This document shows, piece by piece, positions 1 to 7,150 of a stretch of 20,067 nucleotides of DNA. A program made the translations under genes and the position numbers. Numbering within the stretch: the stretch's first letter is position 1; each line of letters opens with the position of its first letter. Origin of the DNA: Flavobacterium sp. (GTDB lineage: Bacteria > Bacteroidota > Bacteroidia > Flavobacteriales > Flavobacteriaceae); assembly GCA_015478765.1 (NCBI GenBank), contig JADMKR010000162.1:1-20067 (forward strand), read 5' to 3'. Below the pieces are notes generated by a model that saw only the letters and a program-made list of their open reading frames with translations, had not been told where the DNA came from and ran no database searches.

Positions 1-2
1 AC

Positions 3-197
3 CGAATAATAAACTTTATCCGAGAAGCAGATGTCGCCGAATACAATATGATGCATACCCACGAACAGTTGAATTCTGTCAAAGATTCCGTTGCGGCAAT
101 GCCGGTTTGGCCAGATTATGAGTCGATAAAAAGGGTGAATGACATAGTCATTATCAAATTAGGTGAAGAAAAAGGAGCCGCACTTTATTTCGAATAA
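3..197 (+). CDS. C-terminal end of an unrecognised protein (5' end outside window)
   Basis: An open frame enters from the left edge and gives 64 residues ending in ALYFE before TAA at 195-197. Only the C-terminus is visible. It has a mixed charged and hydrophobic character, a Pro-Val-Trp-Pro motif at about residues 34-37 of the fragment, and a hydrophobic strand (DIVIIKL) close to the end. I do not recognise the family. The gene runs rightward and converges on wecE with only 5 bp between the two stop codons, so there is no room for a separate terminator. Its place beside a polysaccharide operon makes an envelope or glycan role possible, but nothing in the fragment shows it. The coherent frame up to a stop just before wecE is the main reason to call it real. 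Confidence 0.55.
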   Translation, partial: RIINFIREADVAEYNMMHTHEQLNSVKDSVAAMPVWPDYESIKRVNDIVIIKLGEEKGAALYFE

Positions 198-202
198 TTA
201 TA

Positions 203-1333
203 TCAGAACTTTGCCGCTTTGAATACGCTTAGTACTGAATCGACAGGCAGTTCATAGAACAGCGGCAAACGAATTAGGGTATCTGTGTACCTATCTGTTT
301 CGGTCATCTCTGCCCCGATATAATGTTTATTAAAAAACGGGCTACGGTGCAAACTGATATAATGAAATACAGCCATTATCCCGTTTTGTTTCAAGTATTG
401 TAATAATTGGACCCGTTGTTCGGGTTCCCGGCAGATAAGATAATACATATGTCCATTGTTTGTCGCATATGATGGGATGACTGGAAGTGCAATACCGTTT
501 GATACAGCCCACTCTGAAAGATTTTCATTATATACTTTCCAGTGTTCTTTGCGCTTCTCCTGAATTTTGTCAAGATTTTCCAACTGCGCCCATAAAAATG
601 CCGCAATAATTTCCGATGGCAGAAACGAACTTCCAATATCAACCCAACCGTATTTATCAACTTCTCCGCGGAAAAATGCCGACCGATTTGTGCCCTTTTC
701 CCAAATGATTTCGGCGCGTTCGCTAAATTGAACATCATTAATTGTCAACATGCCGCCTTCACCCGAGATGATATTTTTAGTTTCGTGAAACGAAAAGGCT
801 GCCAAATGCCCGATAGATCCCAATGCCCGGCGAATACCGTCTTTTCCTGTGTAATAACTATCGATTGCCTGTGCGGCATCTTCGACGACAAATAAATTAT
901 GTCGCAGCGCAATATCCATAATAACGTCCATATCGCACGCGACTCCGGCATAATGTACCGGGACGATAGCTTTCGTTTTAGTTGTAATCAGCGCCTCAAG
1001 TTTACTTTCATCCATGTTCGGATGATCAGGCCTGCTGTCAACAAACACAATCTTGGCACCACGTAACACAAACGCATTGGCAGTTGATACAAATGTGTAG
1101 GATGGCATTATTACCTCATCTCCAGGTTGTATAGCCAATAAAATTGCCGCCATTTCCAAAGCATCCGTACAGGATGTTGTAAGCAGGCATTTCAGAAATC
1201 CATAGCGTTGCTCAAAAAAGTCATGACACAATTTGGTGTACTTACCATTTCCCGAAATTTTACCCGTTTTCACGGCATCCTCAATATAGAAAATTTCTTT
1301 CCCGGTCAAATAAGGTTTGTTGAAAGGTATCAT
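203..1333 (-). CDS. wecE: dTDP-4-amino-4,6-dideoxygalactose transaminase (WecE/RffA)
   Basis: This is a PLP-dependent sugar aminotransferase of the DegT/DnrJ/EryC1 family, 376 residues, the usual length. It should convert dTDP-4-keto-6-deoxy-D-glucose plus glutamate to dTDP-4-amino-4,6-dideoxy-D-galactose in the cytoplasm. The match to E. coli WecE as I recall it is unusually close, including a long shared stretch around residues 69-99 (PGDEVIMPSYTFVSTANAF onward), VPVHYAGVAC at 124-133, the EDAAQ motif at 151-155 that contacts the cofactor, and the SFHETKN motif whose Lys186 should form the Schiff base. EKGTNRS and QVDKY-like segments are also present. The start ATG overlaps the stop of the upstream acetyltransferase gene by 4 bp (ATGA), which suggests translational coupling. 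It is the last gene of the leftward operon. The specificity call rests on resemblance plus the wecD-like neighbour. Confidence 0.93.
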   Translation of the reverse strand: MIPFNKPYLTGKEIFYIEDAVKTGKISGNGKYTKLCHDFFEQRYGFLKCLLTTSCTDALEMAAILLAIQPGDEVIMPSYTFVSTANAFVLRGAKIVFVDSRPDHPNMDESKLEALITTKTKAIVPVHYAGVACDMDVIMDIALRHNLFVVEDAAQAIDSYYTGKDGIRRALGSIGHLAAFSFHETKNIISGEGGMLTINDVQFSERAEIIWEKGTNRSAFFRGEVDKYGWVDIGSSFLPSEIIAAFLWAQLENLDKIQEKRKEHWKVYNENLSEWAVSNGIALPVIPSYATNNGHMYYLICREPEQRVQLLQYLKQNGIMAVFHYISLHRSPFFNKHYIGAEMTETDRYTDTLIRLPLFYELPVDSVLSVFKAAKF

Positions 1334-2001
1334 TTCCAGAAATGTTTAATATGTTTCGACATAATTATATTATAACCTAACTTTTTATAAAAAGCACATG
1401 CTTCAATGTTGGACGACTGTGTAGGAATTTGAAGTTCAAATATGCCATTGCTTATAAGCGCGCTTTCAACCGCCGTCACCAGTTTTTTGCCAATTCCCCG
1501 ACCCTGGTATGACGGCGAGACCGCAATCAGACCAATATTTCCCACACGTCCCTTAATTGCGTATGTGACAAACCCAGCCACAATTTCGTCTATTTGATAT
1601 ATTAATACGCCGGTGGCGAACGTTTTGCTTACGGAATTGTCTAACCACAATCGGTACATTCGCTCGAAATCATCAGATTTCATTCTTGGATCAAGCTTAA
1701 ACCTGCTGTACTTACCGCTTTCATAAGCCAATTGGTAAAGTTCCATTGTTGACTTTTCGGACGAATAATCGCGAATGGCGTTATCGACTGAAACTGTATG
1801 AAGCAGATCTTTTCCGAAAATTAATTTTTGTTCCAAGAATGAGCATTCGAAACCAGGCATTTTTTCATTAATTAATGCCGATGTCTCCCGGTATAGCAGA
1901 TCGAAATGTCCTGCCGATTCGGCAATCCCATCACCGATCCACTCACCTACTTCAATTCCGAAAAAATCAGAATCCCACTCCAGCCGCTTGATTTCAGCCA
2001 T
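1330..2001 (-). CDS. wecD: GNAT acetyltransferase, dTDP-fucosamine acetyltransferase type (WecD/RffC)
   Basis: A 223-residue GNAT-fold protein that probably acetylates dTDP-4-amino-4,6-dideoxygalactose with acetyl-CoA to give dTDP-Fuc4NAc, directly following the WecE step. The acetyl-CoA pyrophosphate loop is clear (QGRGIG at 166-171), as is the C-terminal FYKKLGY motif at about 204-210. The N-terminal half matches the WecD pattern: LEWDSDFFG at about 7-15, and SRF followed by RLWLDNSV near residues 99-124, which correspond to SRF and QWIENAV in E. coli WecD. Length (224 in E. coli) also agrees. The gene overlaps the glycosyltransferase upstream by 8 bp and wecE downstream by 4 bp. A less specific sugar N-acetyltransferase is the alternative, but the wecE neighbour makes the WecD role the best reading. 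Confidence 0.85.
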   Translation of the reverse strand: MAEIKRLEWDSDFFGIEVGEWIGDGIAESAGHFDLLYRETSALINEKMPGFECSFLEQKLIFGKDLLHTVSVDNAIRDYSSEKSTMELYQLAYESGKYSRFKLDPRMKSDDFERMYRLWLDNSVSKTFATGVLIYQIDEIVAGFVTYAIKGRVGNIGLIAVSPSYQGRGIGKKLVTAVESALISNGIFELQIPTQSSNIEACAFYKKLGYNIIMSKHIKHFWK

Positions 2002-2914
2002 TTATTATCTCTTCAATTATGTATAGGGGCCGGTTTTTAACACCCTCGAATATTTTTCCAATATACATTCCTATTACACCCAAAGTCATCAACAAGCATC
2101 CGCTAAGAAACCAGATACTAATGATTAAACTCGCATATCCCGAAACCAGAACTTCACCACGCAGCCATTGGACAAAAGTATATATTGCCATGGCAAAAGC
2201 AATAAATGCCACAGTCGCACCAAATTTTATTATTAACCGCAATGGTTTGTCGCTAAAAGCCAGGATGATATCCAATGCCAGATTAGCCATTTTTTTAAAA
2301 TTGTAGTTCGATGCTCCATCCTGCCGTGAGGCATGGGCAACATCGACGGTAGTTGATTTAAATCCAACCCATTTAACCATCGTCGGGAAATACCGGATAC
2401 TCTCACGCATCTTGCGTACTTCCGAAATCACTGCGCTGCTATATATTCCAAAATTCGCAATCGCCTCGTCCTGTTTTGATCCGGTGAGATATGCTAAGGT
2501 TCGATAAAATGCTTTTGAAAAAGTTTTCTTTAGAAATGAATCCTGACGGTTATGTCGGCGTGCTAGGACTATTTCAAATCCGTCCTTTGCTTTATCATAT
2601 AAGTTGGGGATTTCTTCGGGTCGGTCCTCCAGATCACAATCCATCACGACGATATAATCACCTGTCACATGGTCAAGGCCAGCAGTAATTGCGTAATGTT
2701 GACCGAAATTTCGACTCAGTTTTATACCGATAATTTCAGGATTATCTTGCGAAAGTTGCTGAATTTTTGACCATGAATTGTCGGGGCTAAAATCATCCAC
2801 TAATATTATTTCAAGCGTATTAAAATTATCCGGCACTGACATTTTAATGCGTATAACGAGTTCATCCAGATCATTTTCGGCACGATATACGGGAGAGACT
2901 ATGGATAATTTCAT
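1994..2914 (-). CDS. Family 2 glycosyltransferase with two C-terminal membrane segments (GtrB/ArnC/DPM1-like)
   Basis: A 306-residue GT-A fold enzyme of the dolichol/undecaprenyl-phosphate sugar transferase type. The N-terminal catalytic domain (about 1-215) starts with LSIVSPVYRAEND, has the nucleotide-binding VDDFSPDNS at 39-47, SRNFGQHYAITAGL at 67-80, and the metal-binding D92-C-D94 followed by EDRPEEIP. Two hydrophobic spans lie at about 229-250 and 260-285, as in GtrB and ArnC. It likely transfers a sugar from a nucleotide donor to undecaprenyl phosphate at the inner face of the membrane; donor identity cannot be read from sequence, though Fuc4NAc or rhamnose would be available from the neighbours. 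It overlaps wecD by 8 bp but is separated from the methyltransferase upstream by 73 AT-rich bp, the widest gap in the operon. Confidence 0.9.
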   Translation of the reverse strand: MKLSIVSPVYRAENDLDELVIRIKMSVPDNFNTLEIILVDDFSPDNSWSKIQQLSQDNPEIIGIKLSRNFGQHYAITAGLDHVTGDYIVVMDCDLEDRPEEIPNLYDKAKDGFEIVLARRHNRQDSFLKKTFSKAFYRTLAYLTGSKQDEAIANFGIYSSAVISEVRKMRESIRYFPTMVKWVGFKSTTVDVAHASRQDGASNYNFKKMANLALDIILAFSDKPLRLIIKFGATVAFIAFAMAIYTFVQWLRGEVLVSGYASLIISIWFLSGCLLMTLGVIGMYIGKIFEGVKNRPLYIIEEIING

Positions 2915-2987
2915 CTTGATATTAGTATAATTTATGGAGTAAAAAGAAGTTAAAGCAGATTTTCACTTTTAAATCTAGTTTAATTTT

Positions 2988-3824
2988 TTAACTGCTTTTT
3001 TTTTGAGCTACAACAAAACAGCTTCCACCCATGGGAATTTTCCGCCCTTTATCAATTCTACTTAATTCCCAGTTCCAAACCTTGTTCAGAATGGTGTTCA
3101 GAACACCTTTTTTTTGTGAATGCTCACTAGTATGCTTGCTGATTAAATTAGATTTTTTGTTAAAGCCAATTTTGCTGGGAATAGTCCTACAGAGAAAAAC
3201 AGCGACAGGAAGAATAGAAAAAATATAGGTCGACTGTTTTATGATAAATCCCTCAGTCTTCAGCCTCTTTTCTAAATTATTAAGTGTATATCTTCTAAAA
3301 TGACCCGCATCTACATCTTCGTTTGACCACAAAAAATCAAAAGCCGGCACGGTTATATAAACAAAACCATCATCTTGGAGGTATGAATAAATAGAGGTGA
3401 GAAACCCCTTGTCATCCTCGATATGTTCAATTACATCAAATAAGCCTATTGAAGGTATTACATTCTTTTTGAAAGAAGCGTTCTCCAATGTTGAACAAAC
3501 AATATTCTTTATATTTCTTTTTTGTGCATTGCGGCATCCACCGATTCCCGGTTCAACTAATACTGTTGCGATTCCCTTTTCTTCAAGTGCTTTCGAAACG
3601 AATCCATTACCACCACCGATATCAAAAAACAAATCGATGTTACTATAATTTTTTACCGCCGTCGTGATGCAGTTATTTCGGTGAATAAACCAGAAGCTAT
3701 TATCCTCAATCGCAAAGTAATCATCATTACCGGTTTCGGGATAAGAAATATCACTATCCTTAGATGCAAAAAAGATTCCGTTGCGGAGGACCAAATCATT
3801 AGAATACGATGTGAGATCTATCAT
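2988..3824 (-). CDS. Class I SAM-dependent methyltransferase
   Basis: A 278-residue methyltransferase. Motif I is FFDIGGGNGF at 66-75, an acidic residue that would bind the ribose follows in VLVEPG (Glu91), and FDVIEHIED at 129-137 is the typical motif of the UbiE/Methyltransf_11-like group. YITVPAFDFLWSNED at about 156-170 and GHFRRYT after it are typical of methyltransferases found in polysaccharide loci. The substrate is unknown; a sugar, lipid-linked glycan or amino acid are all possible. The start overlaps the rfbD stop by 4 bp (ATGA). Base composition differs from its neighbours: in two 60-base blocks I counted 20 and 19 G+C (from 3121 and 3481), against 37 and 31 in blocks from rfbC and rfbA (from 5041 and 5341). 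This suggests separate acquisition. Confidence 0.85.
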   Translation of the reverse strand: MIDLTSYSNDLVLRNGIFFASKDSDISYPETGNDDYFAIEDNSFWFIHRNNCITTAVKNYSNIDLFFDIGGGNGFVSKALEEKGIATVLVEPGIGGCRNAQKRNIKNIVCSTLENASFKKNVIPSIGLFDVIEHIEDDKGFLTSIYSYLQDDGFVYITVPAFDFLWSNEDVDAGHFRRYTLNNLEKRLKTEGFIIKQSTYIFSILPVAVFLCRTIPSKIGFNKKSNLISKHTSEHSQKKGVLNTILNKVWNWELSRIDKGRKIPMGGSCFVVAQKKSS

Positions 3825-4750
3825 TTGTTCGGTGTGTCTTTTATGAAATTGTCAGTCCAAGTAATTAACTTTATCCCAAAATTCTTCCCTATCTTCCCCT
3901 TATCCAAAACACTATACCCCGGCCGCTTAGCCGCGGTAGGAAATTCCGCTGTGGTAATCGGCCGTAAATCTATATCAATATTACTGACTTCGAATATCTT
4001 TTTCGCAAAATCAAACCAGCTGCACTCGCCTTGGTTGCTAAAATGGTAAATTCCAAAAAGGTTTAGGGTATTGGGTTCAGGGTTTAGGGTTTGGGGTAGT
4101 GGGCATTGGGTTTTGGATATTGGGTTTTGGATATTGGGTAATTGATATAGAGTTTTTGCAATATGAATTATCGCCTCGGCCAAATCAACCGCATTTGTTG
4201 GCGTTCCGATTTGGTCGTTTACCACGGAAATTGTATCGCGCTCCGCGGCCATCCTCAGCATCGTTTTCATGAAATTATTGCCGAATTGCGAATAAAGCCA
4301 CGATGTCCTGATGATGATGTGTTTCCCCCAAGTCTCCTGAATCGCAAGTTCACCGTCGCGCTTTGTTTGTCCGTACACACTTTGCGGATTGGTTAAATCA
4401 TCCTCGGTGTATGGCGTGTTTTTTTGGCCGTCGAATACAAAATCGGTCGAAATGTGAATGAGAACGGTGTTATGCTGCTTGCAGATTTCAGCCAGGTTTC
4501 GGGCTCCTTCAACATTGATAGCTTTTGCCAATTCCGGTTGGCTTTCAGCTTTATCCACAGCAGTGTAGGCTGCGGCATTGATGCAATATTCGGGTTTTAT
4601 TCTGTCGAATATTTCGCTTAATTGTACTTTGTTGGTAATGTCGGCTTCGGCAGAAGATGCAAAATGAAAGTCAATCCCGGAATGATCTGGAGCGACATGT
4701 TGAAGCGCCATCCCCAGTTGTCCCGAAGCACCTGTGACAAGTACTACCAT
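3821..4750 (-). CDS. rfbD: dTDP-4-dehydrorhamnose reductase (RfbD/RmlD) with an unusual in-frame insert
   Basis: A 309-residue short-chain dehydrogenase-type enzyme for the last step of dTDP-L-rhamnose synthesis, NAD(P)H reduction of dTDP-4-keto-L-rhamnose. The nucleotide-binding GASGQLG is at 7-13, CINAAAYTAVDKAE at 56-69 is a family hallmark, and the catalytic set Thr102 (STDFVFDG), Tyr126 and Lys130 (YGQTK) is present. GTPT at 182-185 and GIYHFSNQGECSW at 233-245 are also conserved. Between these two blocks, residues about 204-231 form a Pro/Asn/Gln-rich insert absent from ordinary RfbD and encoded by G-rich tandem repeat DNA. The catalytic core is intact, so the enzyme is probably functional. 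The gene overlaps rfbC by 7 bp. Confidence 0.93.
   Translation of the reverse strand: MVVLVTGASGQLGMALQHVAPDHSGIDFHFASSAEADITNKVQLSEIFDRIKPEYCINAAAYTAVDKAESQPELAKAINVEGARNLAEICKQHNTVLIHISTDFVFDGQKNTPYTEDDLTNPQSVYGQTKRDGELAIQETWGKHIIIRTSWLYSQFGNNFMKTMLRMAAERDTISVVNDQIGTPTNAVDLAEAIIHIAKTLYQLPNIQNPISKTQCPLPQTLNPEPNTLNLFGIYHFSNQGECSWFDFAKKIFEVSNIDIDLRPITTAEFPTAAKRPGYSVLDKGKIGKNFGIKLITWTDNFIKDTPNK
4058..4141. repeat. G-rich short tandem repeats inside rfbD
   Basis: On the + strand this 84-bp stretch is made of short G-rich units. A 14-bp unit (TGGGTTTTGGATAT) occurs twice in tandem with a partial third copy near 4108-4138, and GGTTTAGGGT-like units occur to its left. It translates in the rfbD frame as a low-complexity 28-residue insert without any stop codon. 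The sequence lies exactly where normal RfbD proteins have a short loop before the GIYHxxxxGxxSW motif. It looks like a repeat that entered or expanded within a tolerant loop. Confidence 0.75.
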
Positions 4751-5295
4751 ACTTTTTTCGCATTTGATAAAGTTGGAAGCAACTTGTCTTTGTCAGAAAT
4801 CAACAATTCATTTGGCGACATTTGCCACTCGATGTCCAACTGCGGATCATTATAAATTATTCCGCCTTCCGAGTCGCGGTTGTAGAAATTATCGCACTTA
4901 TAAAAAAATACGGCCGAATCACTCAGAACTAAAAATCCGTGTGCGAAACCACGGGGAATGAAAAATTGTTTTTGGTTGTCGCCGGTAAGCAAAACCGCTT
5001 CGTATTGCCCGTATGTTGGCGATTCGGGCCGAATGTCGACAGCAACGTCCAGTACTTCGCCACGCAGCACCCGCACCAATTTCGCCTGCGCATGTTGGCC
5101 CGTCTGATAATGGAGTCCGCGCAGAACACCTTTTGTCGAGTACGATTGGTTATCCTGAACAAAATGAACGCTCTGGCCTGTTTTTTCGGCAAATGTTTGT
5201 TCGTTGAAACTTTCCATGAAATAGCCTCGTTCGTCCGAAATAATTTTCGGTTCCAGCACAAAACAACCGTTTAGTTTCGAAGGGATTACTGTCAT
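4744..5295 (-). CDS. rfbC: dTDP-4-dehydrorhamnose 3,5-epimerase (RfbC/RmlC)
   Basis: A 183-residue cupin-fold epimerase, the standard length, converting dTDP-4-keto-6-deoxy-D-glucose to dTDP-4-keto-L-rhamnose. Visible hallmarks are DERGYFMESFN at 21-31, the VQDNQSYS segment at 46-53, GVLRGLHYQ at 56-64 with catalytic His62, RGEVLDVAVDIR at 78-88, FIPRGFAHGFLVLS at 111-124, and Tyr131, the expected catalytic tyrosine, in FFYKCDNFY. The C-terminal NDPQLDIEW block is also present. Its ATG overlaps the rfbA stop by one base (TAATG), and its stop overlaps the rfbD start region by 7 bp, so it sits in a tightly coupled rfbA-rfbC-rfbD set. Confidence 0.96.
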   Translation of the reverse strand: MTVIPSKLNGCFVLEPKIISDERGYFMESFNEQTFAEKTGQSVHFVQDNQSYSTKGVLRGLHYQTGQHAQAKLVRVLRGEVLDVAVDIRPESPTYGQYEAVLLTGDNQKQFFIPRGFAHGFLVLSDSAVFFYKCDNFYNRDSEGGIIYNDPQLDIEWQMSPNELLISDKDKLLPTLSNAKKVW

Positions 5296-6152
5296 TAAAT
5301 GATACTTAGCAAGTGTTTTCCATAGCCGCTTTTCAGCAATGGCTGAGCGAGCTCGCGGAGTTGACTATCGTTTATAAAGCCCATCTTGTAAGCCGCTTCT
5401 TCGATCGAACCTATTTTAAGGCCTTGTCGTTCCTCGATTACCTGGACAAACTGGGAAGCCTGCATCAGCGATTGAAAGGTACCCGTATCAAGCCACGCAG
5501 TTCCCCTGTCGAGGATGCTGACTTTAAGCTTGCCACGGTTCAGGTATTCTTTATTGACGTCGGTAATTTCGAGTTCGCCACGGTGGCTTGGCCGGATGTT
5601 TTTCGCGATCTCGACCACATCATTATCATAGAAGTAAATTCCGGGTACGGCATAATTAGATTTCGGGCTGGTTGGTTTCTCTTCGATTGACAACACTTTG
5701 CCATCCGAATCAAAATCGACAACGCCGTAGCGTTCGGGATCATGTACATGATAGGCGTAGATGATACCGCCATCTGGATCGTTGTTTGCGTGGAGCAAAT
5801 CTGATAAACCCGTTCCGTAGAATATATTGTCTCCCAGTACCAATGCTACTTTATCTTTTCCAATGAATTCTTTTCCGATTATGAACGCTTCGGCAAGTCC
5901 GTTGGGATTTTCCTGCACCGCATATTCAAACCGGCAGCCAAGCGATTTCCCATCGCCCAGGAGTTGGCGGAACAGCGGCAAATCATGCGGCGTAGAGATG
6001 ATGAGTATTTCATTGATTCCCGCCCACAGTAGCGTAGATAGCGGATAGTATATCATCGGCTTATCATAAATCGGCATTAACTGCTTACTTACTGCAAGCG
6101 TCAACGGGTGCAACCTGGTGCCCGATCCTCCCGCTAATATAATTCCCTTCAT
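5295..6152 (-). CDS. rfbA: Glucose-1-phosphate thymidylyltransferase (RfbA/RmlA)
   Basis: A 285-residue nucleotidyltransferase that forms dTDP-glucose from dTTP and glucose 1-phosphate, the first committed step for both dTDP-sugar branches encoded here. The signature LAGGSGTRLHPLT runs from residue 6 to 18 (Arg13). Lys23 lies in SKQLMPIYDKPMIYYPLS, and the metal-binding LGDNIFYG includes Asp108. EEKP and GTAWLDTGT, typical of RmlA, are also present. Length fits the family (about 285-293). The gene starts 2 bp after the stop of the Wzz-like gene and is coupled to rfbC through TAATG. The expected partner rfbB (dTDP-glucose 4,6-dehydratase) is not seen in this window. Confidence 0.97.
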   Translation of the reverse strand: MKGIILAGGSGTRLHPLTLAVSKQLMPIYDKPMIYYPLSTLLWAGINEILIISTPHDLPLFRQLLGDGKSLGCRFEYAVQENPNGLAEAFIIGKEFIGKDKVALVLGDNIFYGTGLSDLLHANNDPDGGIIYAYHVHDPERYGVVDFDSDGKVLSIEEKPTSPKSNYAVPGIYFYDNDVVEIAKNIRPSHRGELEITDVNKEYLNRGKLKVSILDRGTAWLDTGTFQSLMQASQFVQVIEERQGLKIGSIEEAAYKMGFINDSQLRELAQPLLKSGYGKHLLSII

Positions 6153-6154
6153 AA

Positions 6155-7150
6155 TTATGCTGGTGTTTGGTGCTTACGCGCCTGATGTTTATAAAATGCA
6201 ATGAATGCGCGAATCGCCAAAAAGAAAGCTATTAGCAATAAGGGCAACCACAGTTTCATGTTTCCGTTGACGGTTCCTTTTTTCTCTATATTGGTGATGA
6301 CAGTACTGTCTTTTATGATTTTATCGTATCCAACGAGTTCGATTCTCAGATAACCTTGCTCCTGATGCAATTCGTCTTTTGTGTTGATGACATCATTGAG
6401 TTGTGTATTTTCATTGTAGTAAACCAAGCTGCTGCTTTTTGGAGCAGTTTCCGATGACGATTTTGCAAAGTCGTCCATAAACCCGTTGATTTGGGCAATG
6501 GTGCGCTCATTGGCTTCCATTTTCAGTTGTACATTTTTGAGAGTTTCCTGCTGGATCTTCTTGAAATGTTCGTTGTCATTAAGATAGTTCAACAGCGGAG
6601 TAACGGTCGCAGCCGTAGTTGTCCGATTTCGGGTTGTAAATGAAATCGAATGGTAGGTATAATTGCGGGCGGTAATCGGATCTTCGACAATTTTTTGGAT
6701 ATCTCCATCTTCCGCAAACAATTGCAATAGTTGGAAATCGAGCTCCTTACCCGTGCGATTGATAAATTTATAGACATCGACCACCGGTTCGACTTTAATC
6801 TTTGCCAATCGCGTCGGATTTTTGAAACCAATCGACTTCAGAAACACAGTATCGCCTTGCTTTATTTTAGAATTTATAAGATCGACTCTTGAATACAGGT
6901 AATCGACGCTGCCGAAATTGGGTGACACGATAATCTGATGATCATATATCTTTTGCGTCCGGTCGAGGTACATTCCCAAGCCGACGCCAATAATTAATAA
7001 CAAAAGAAGGATTACGATATTTTTGATCGCAAATTGGATGCTCTTAAAAATAAATGAACTGAGCCGCTGAAACATCGAGCCCATTTTTCGGGAAATATCC
7101 CGCAGGTCGATTTCTTTATCTTCGTAACTGTTTGGCGGAGTTGTACTCAT
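6155..7150 (-). CDS. Wzz-like polysaccharide chain-length/co-polymerase protein
   Basis: A 331-residue inner-membrane protein with the layout of polysaccharide co-polymerases: a short cytoplasmic N-terminus containing EDKEIDLRDIS at about 10-20, a first membrane segment at about 43-61, a long periplasmic domain with a helical coiled-coil-like part (about 195-290), and a second membrane segment at about 300-320 with a basic cytoplasmic tail. There is no Walker motif, so it is the Wzz type without a fused tyrosine kinase. It likely sets the modal length of the O-antigen or capsule made by this locus. Its ATG overlaps the stop of the upstream gene by one base (TAATG). Identity rests on topology, the EIDLRDI motif and context; sequence in the periplasmic part is not recognisable by eye. 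Confidence 0.75.
   Translation of the reverse strand: MSTTPPNSYEDKEIDLRDISRKMGSMFQRLSSFIFKSIQFAIKNIVILLLLLIIGVGLGMYLDRTQKIYDHQIIVSPNFGSVDYLYSRVDLINSKIKQGDTVFLKSIGFKNPTRLAKIKVEPVVDVYKFINRTGKELDFQLLQLFAEDGDIQKIVEDPITARNYTYHSISFTTRNRTTTAATVTPLLNYLNDNEHFKKIQQETLKNVQLKMEANERTIAQINGFMDDFAKSSSETAPKSSSLVYYNENTQLNDVINTKDELHQEQGYLRIELVGYDKIIKDSTVITNIEKKGTVNGNMKLWLPLLLIAFFLAIRAFIAFYKHQARKHQTPA

Noticed and set aside
3681..4049. Rightward frame of 122 residues
   Set aside because: It lies antisense to the methyltransferase and rfbD, whose families and active-site motifs are clear, and it shows no recognisable domain.
4058..4141. Telomere-like TTTAGGG heptamers
   Set aside because: Only a few imperfect copies mixed with other G-rich units inside a bacterial coding gene; the resemblance to plant telomere repeats is coincidental.
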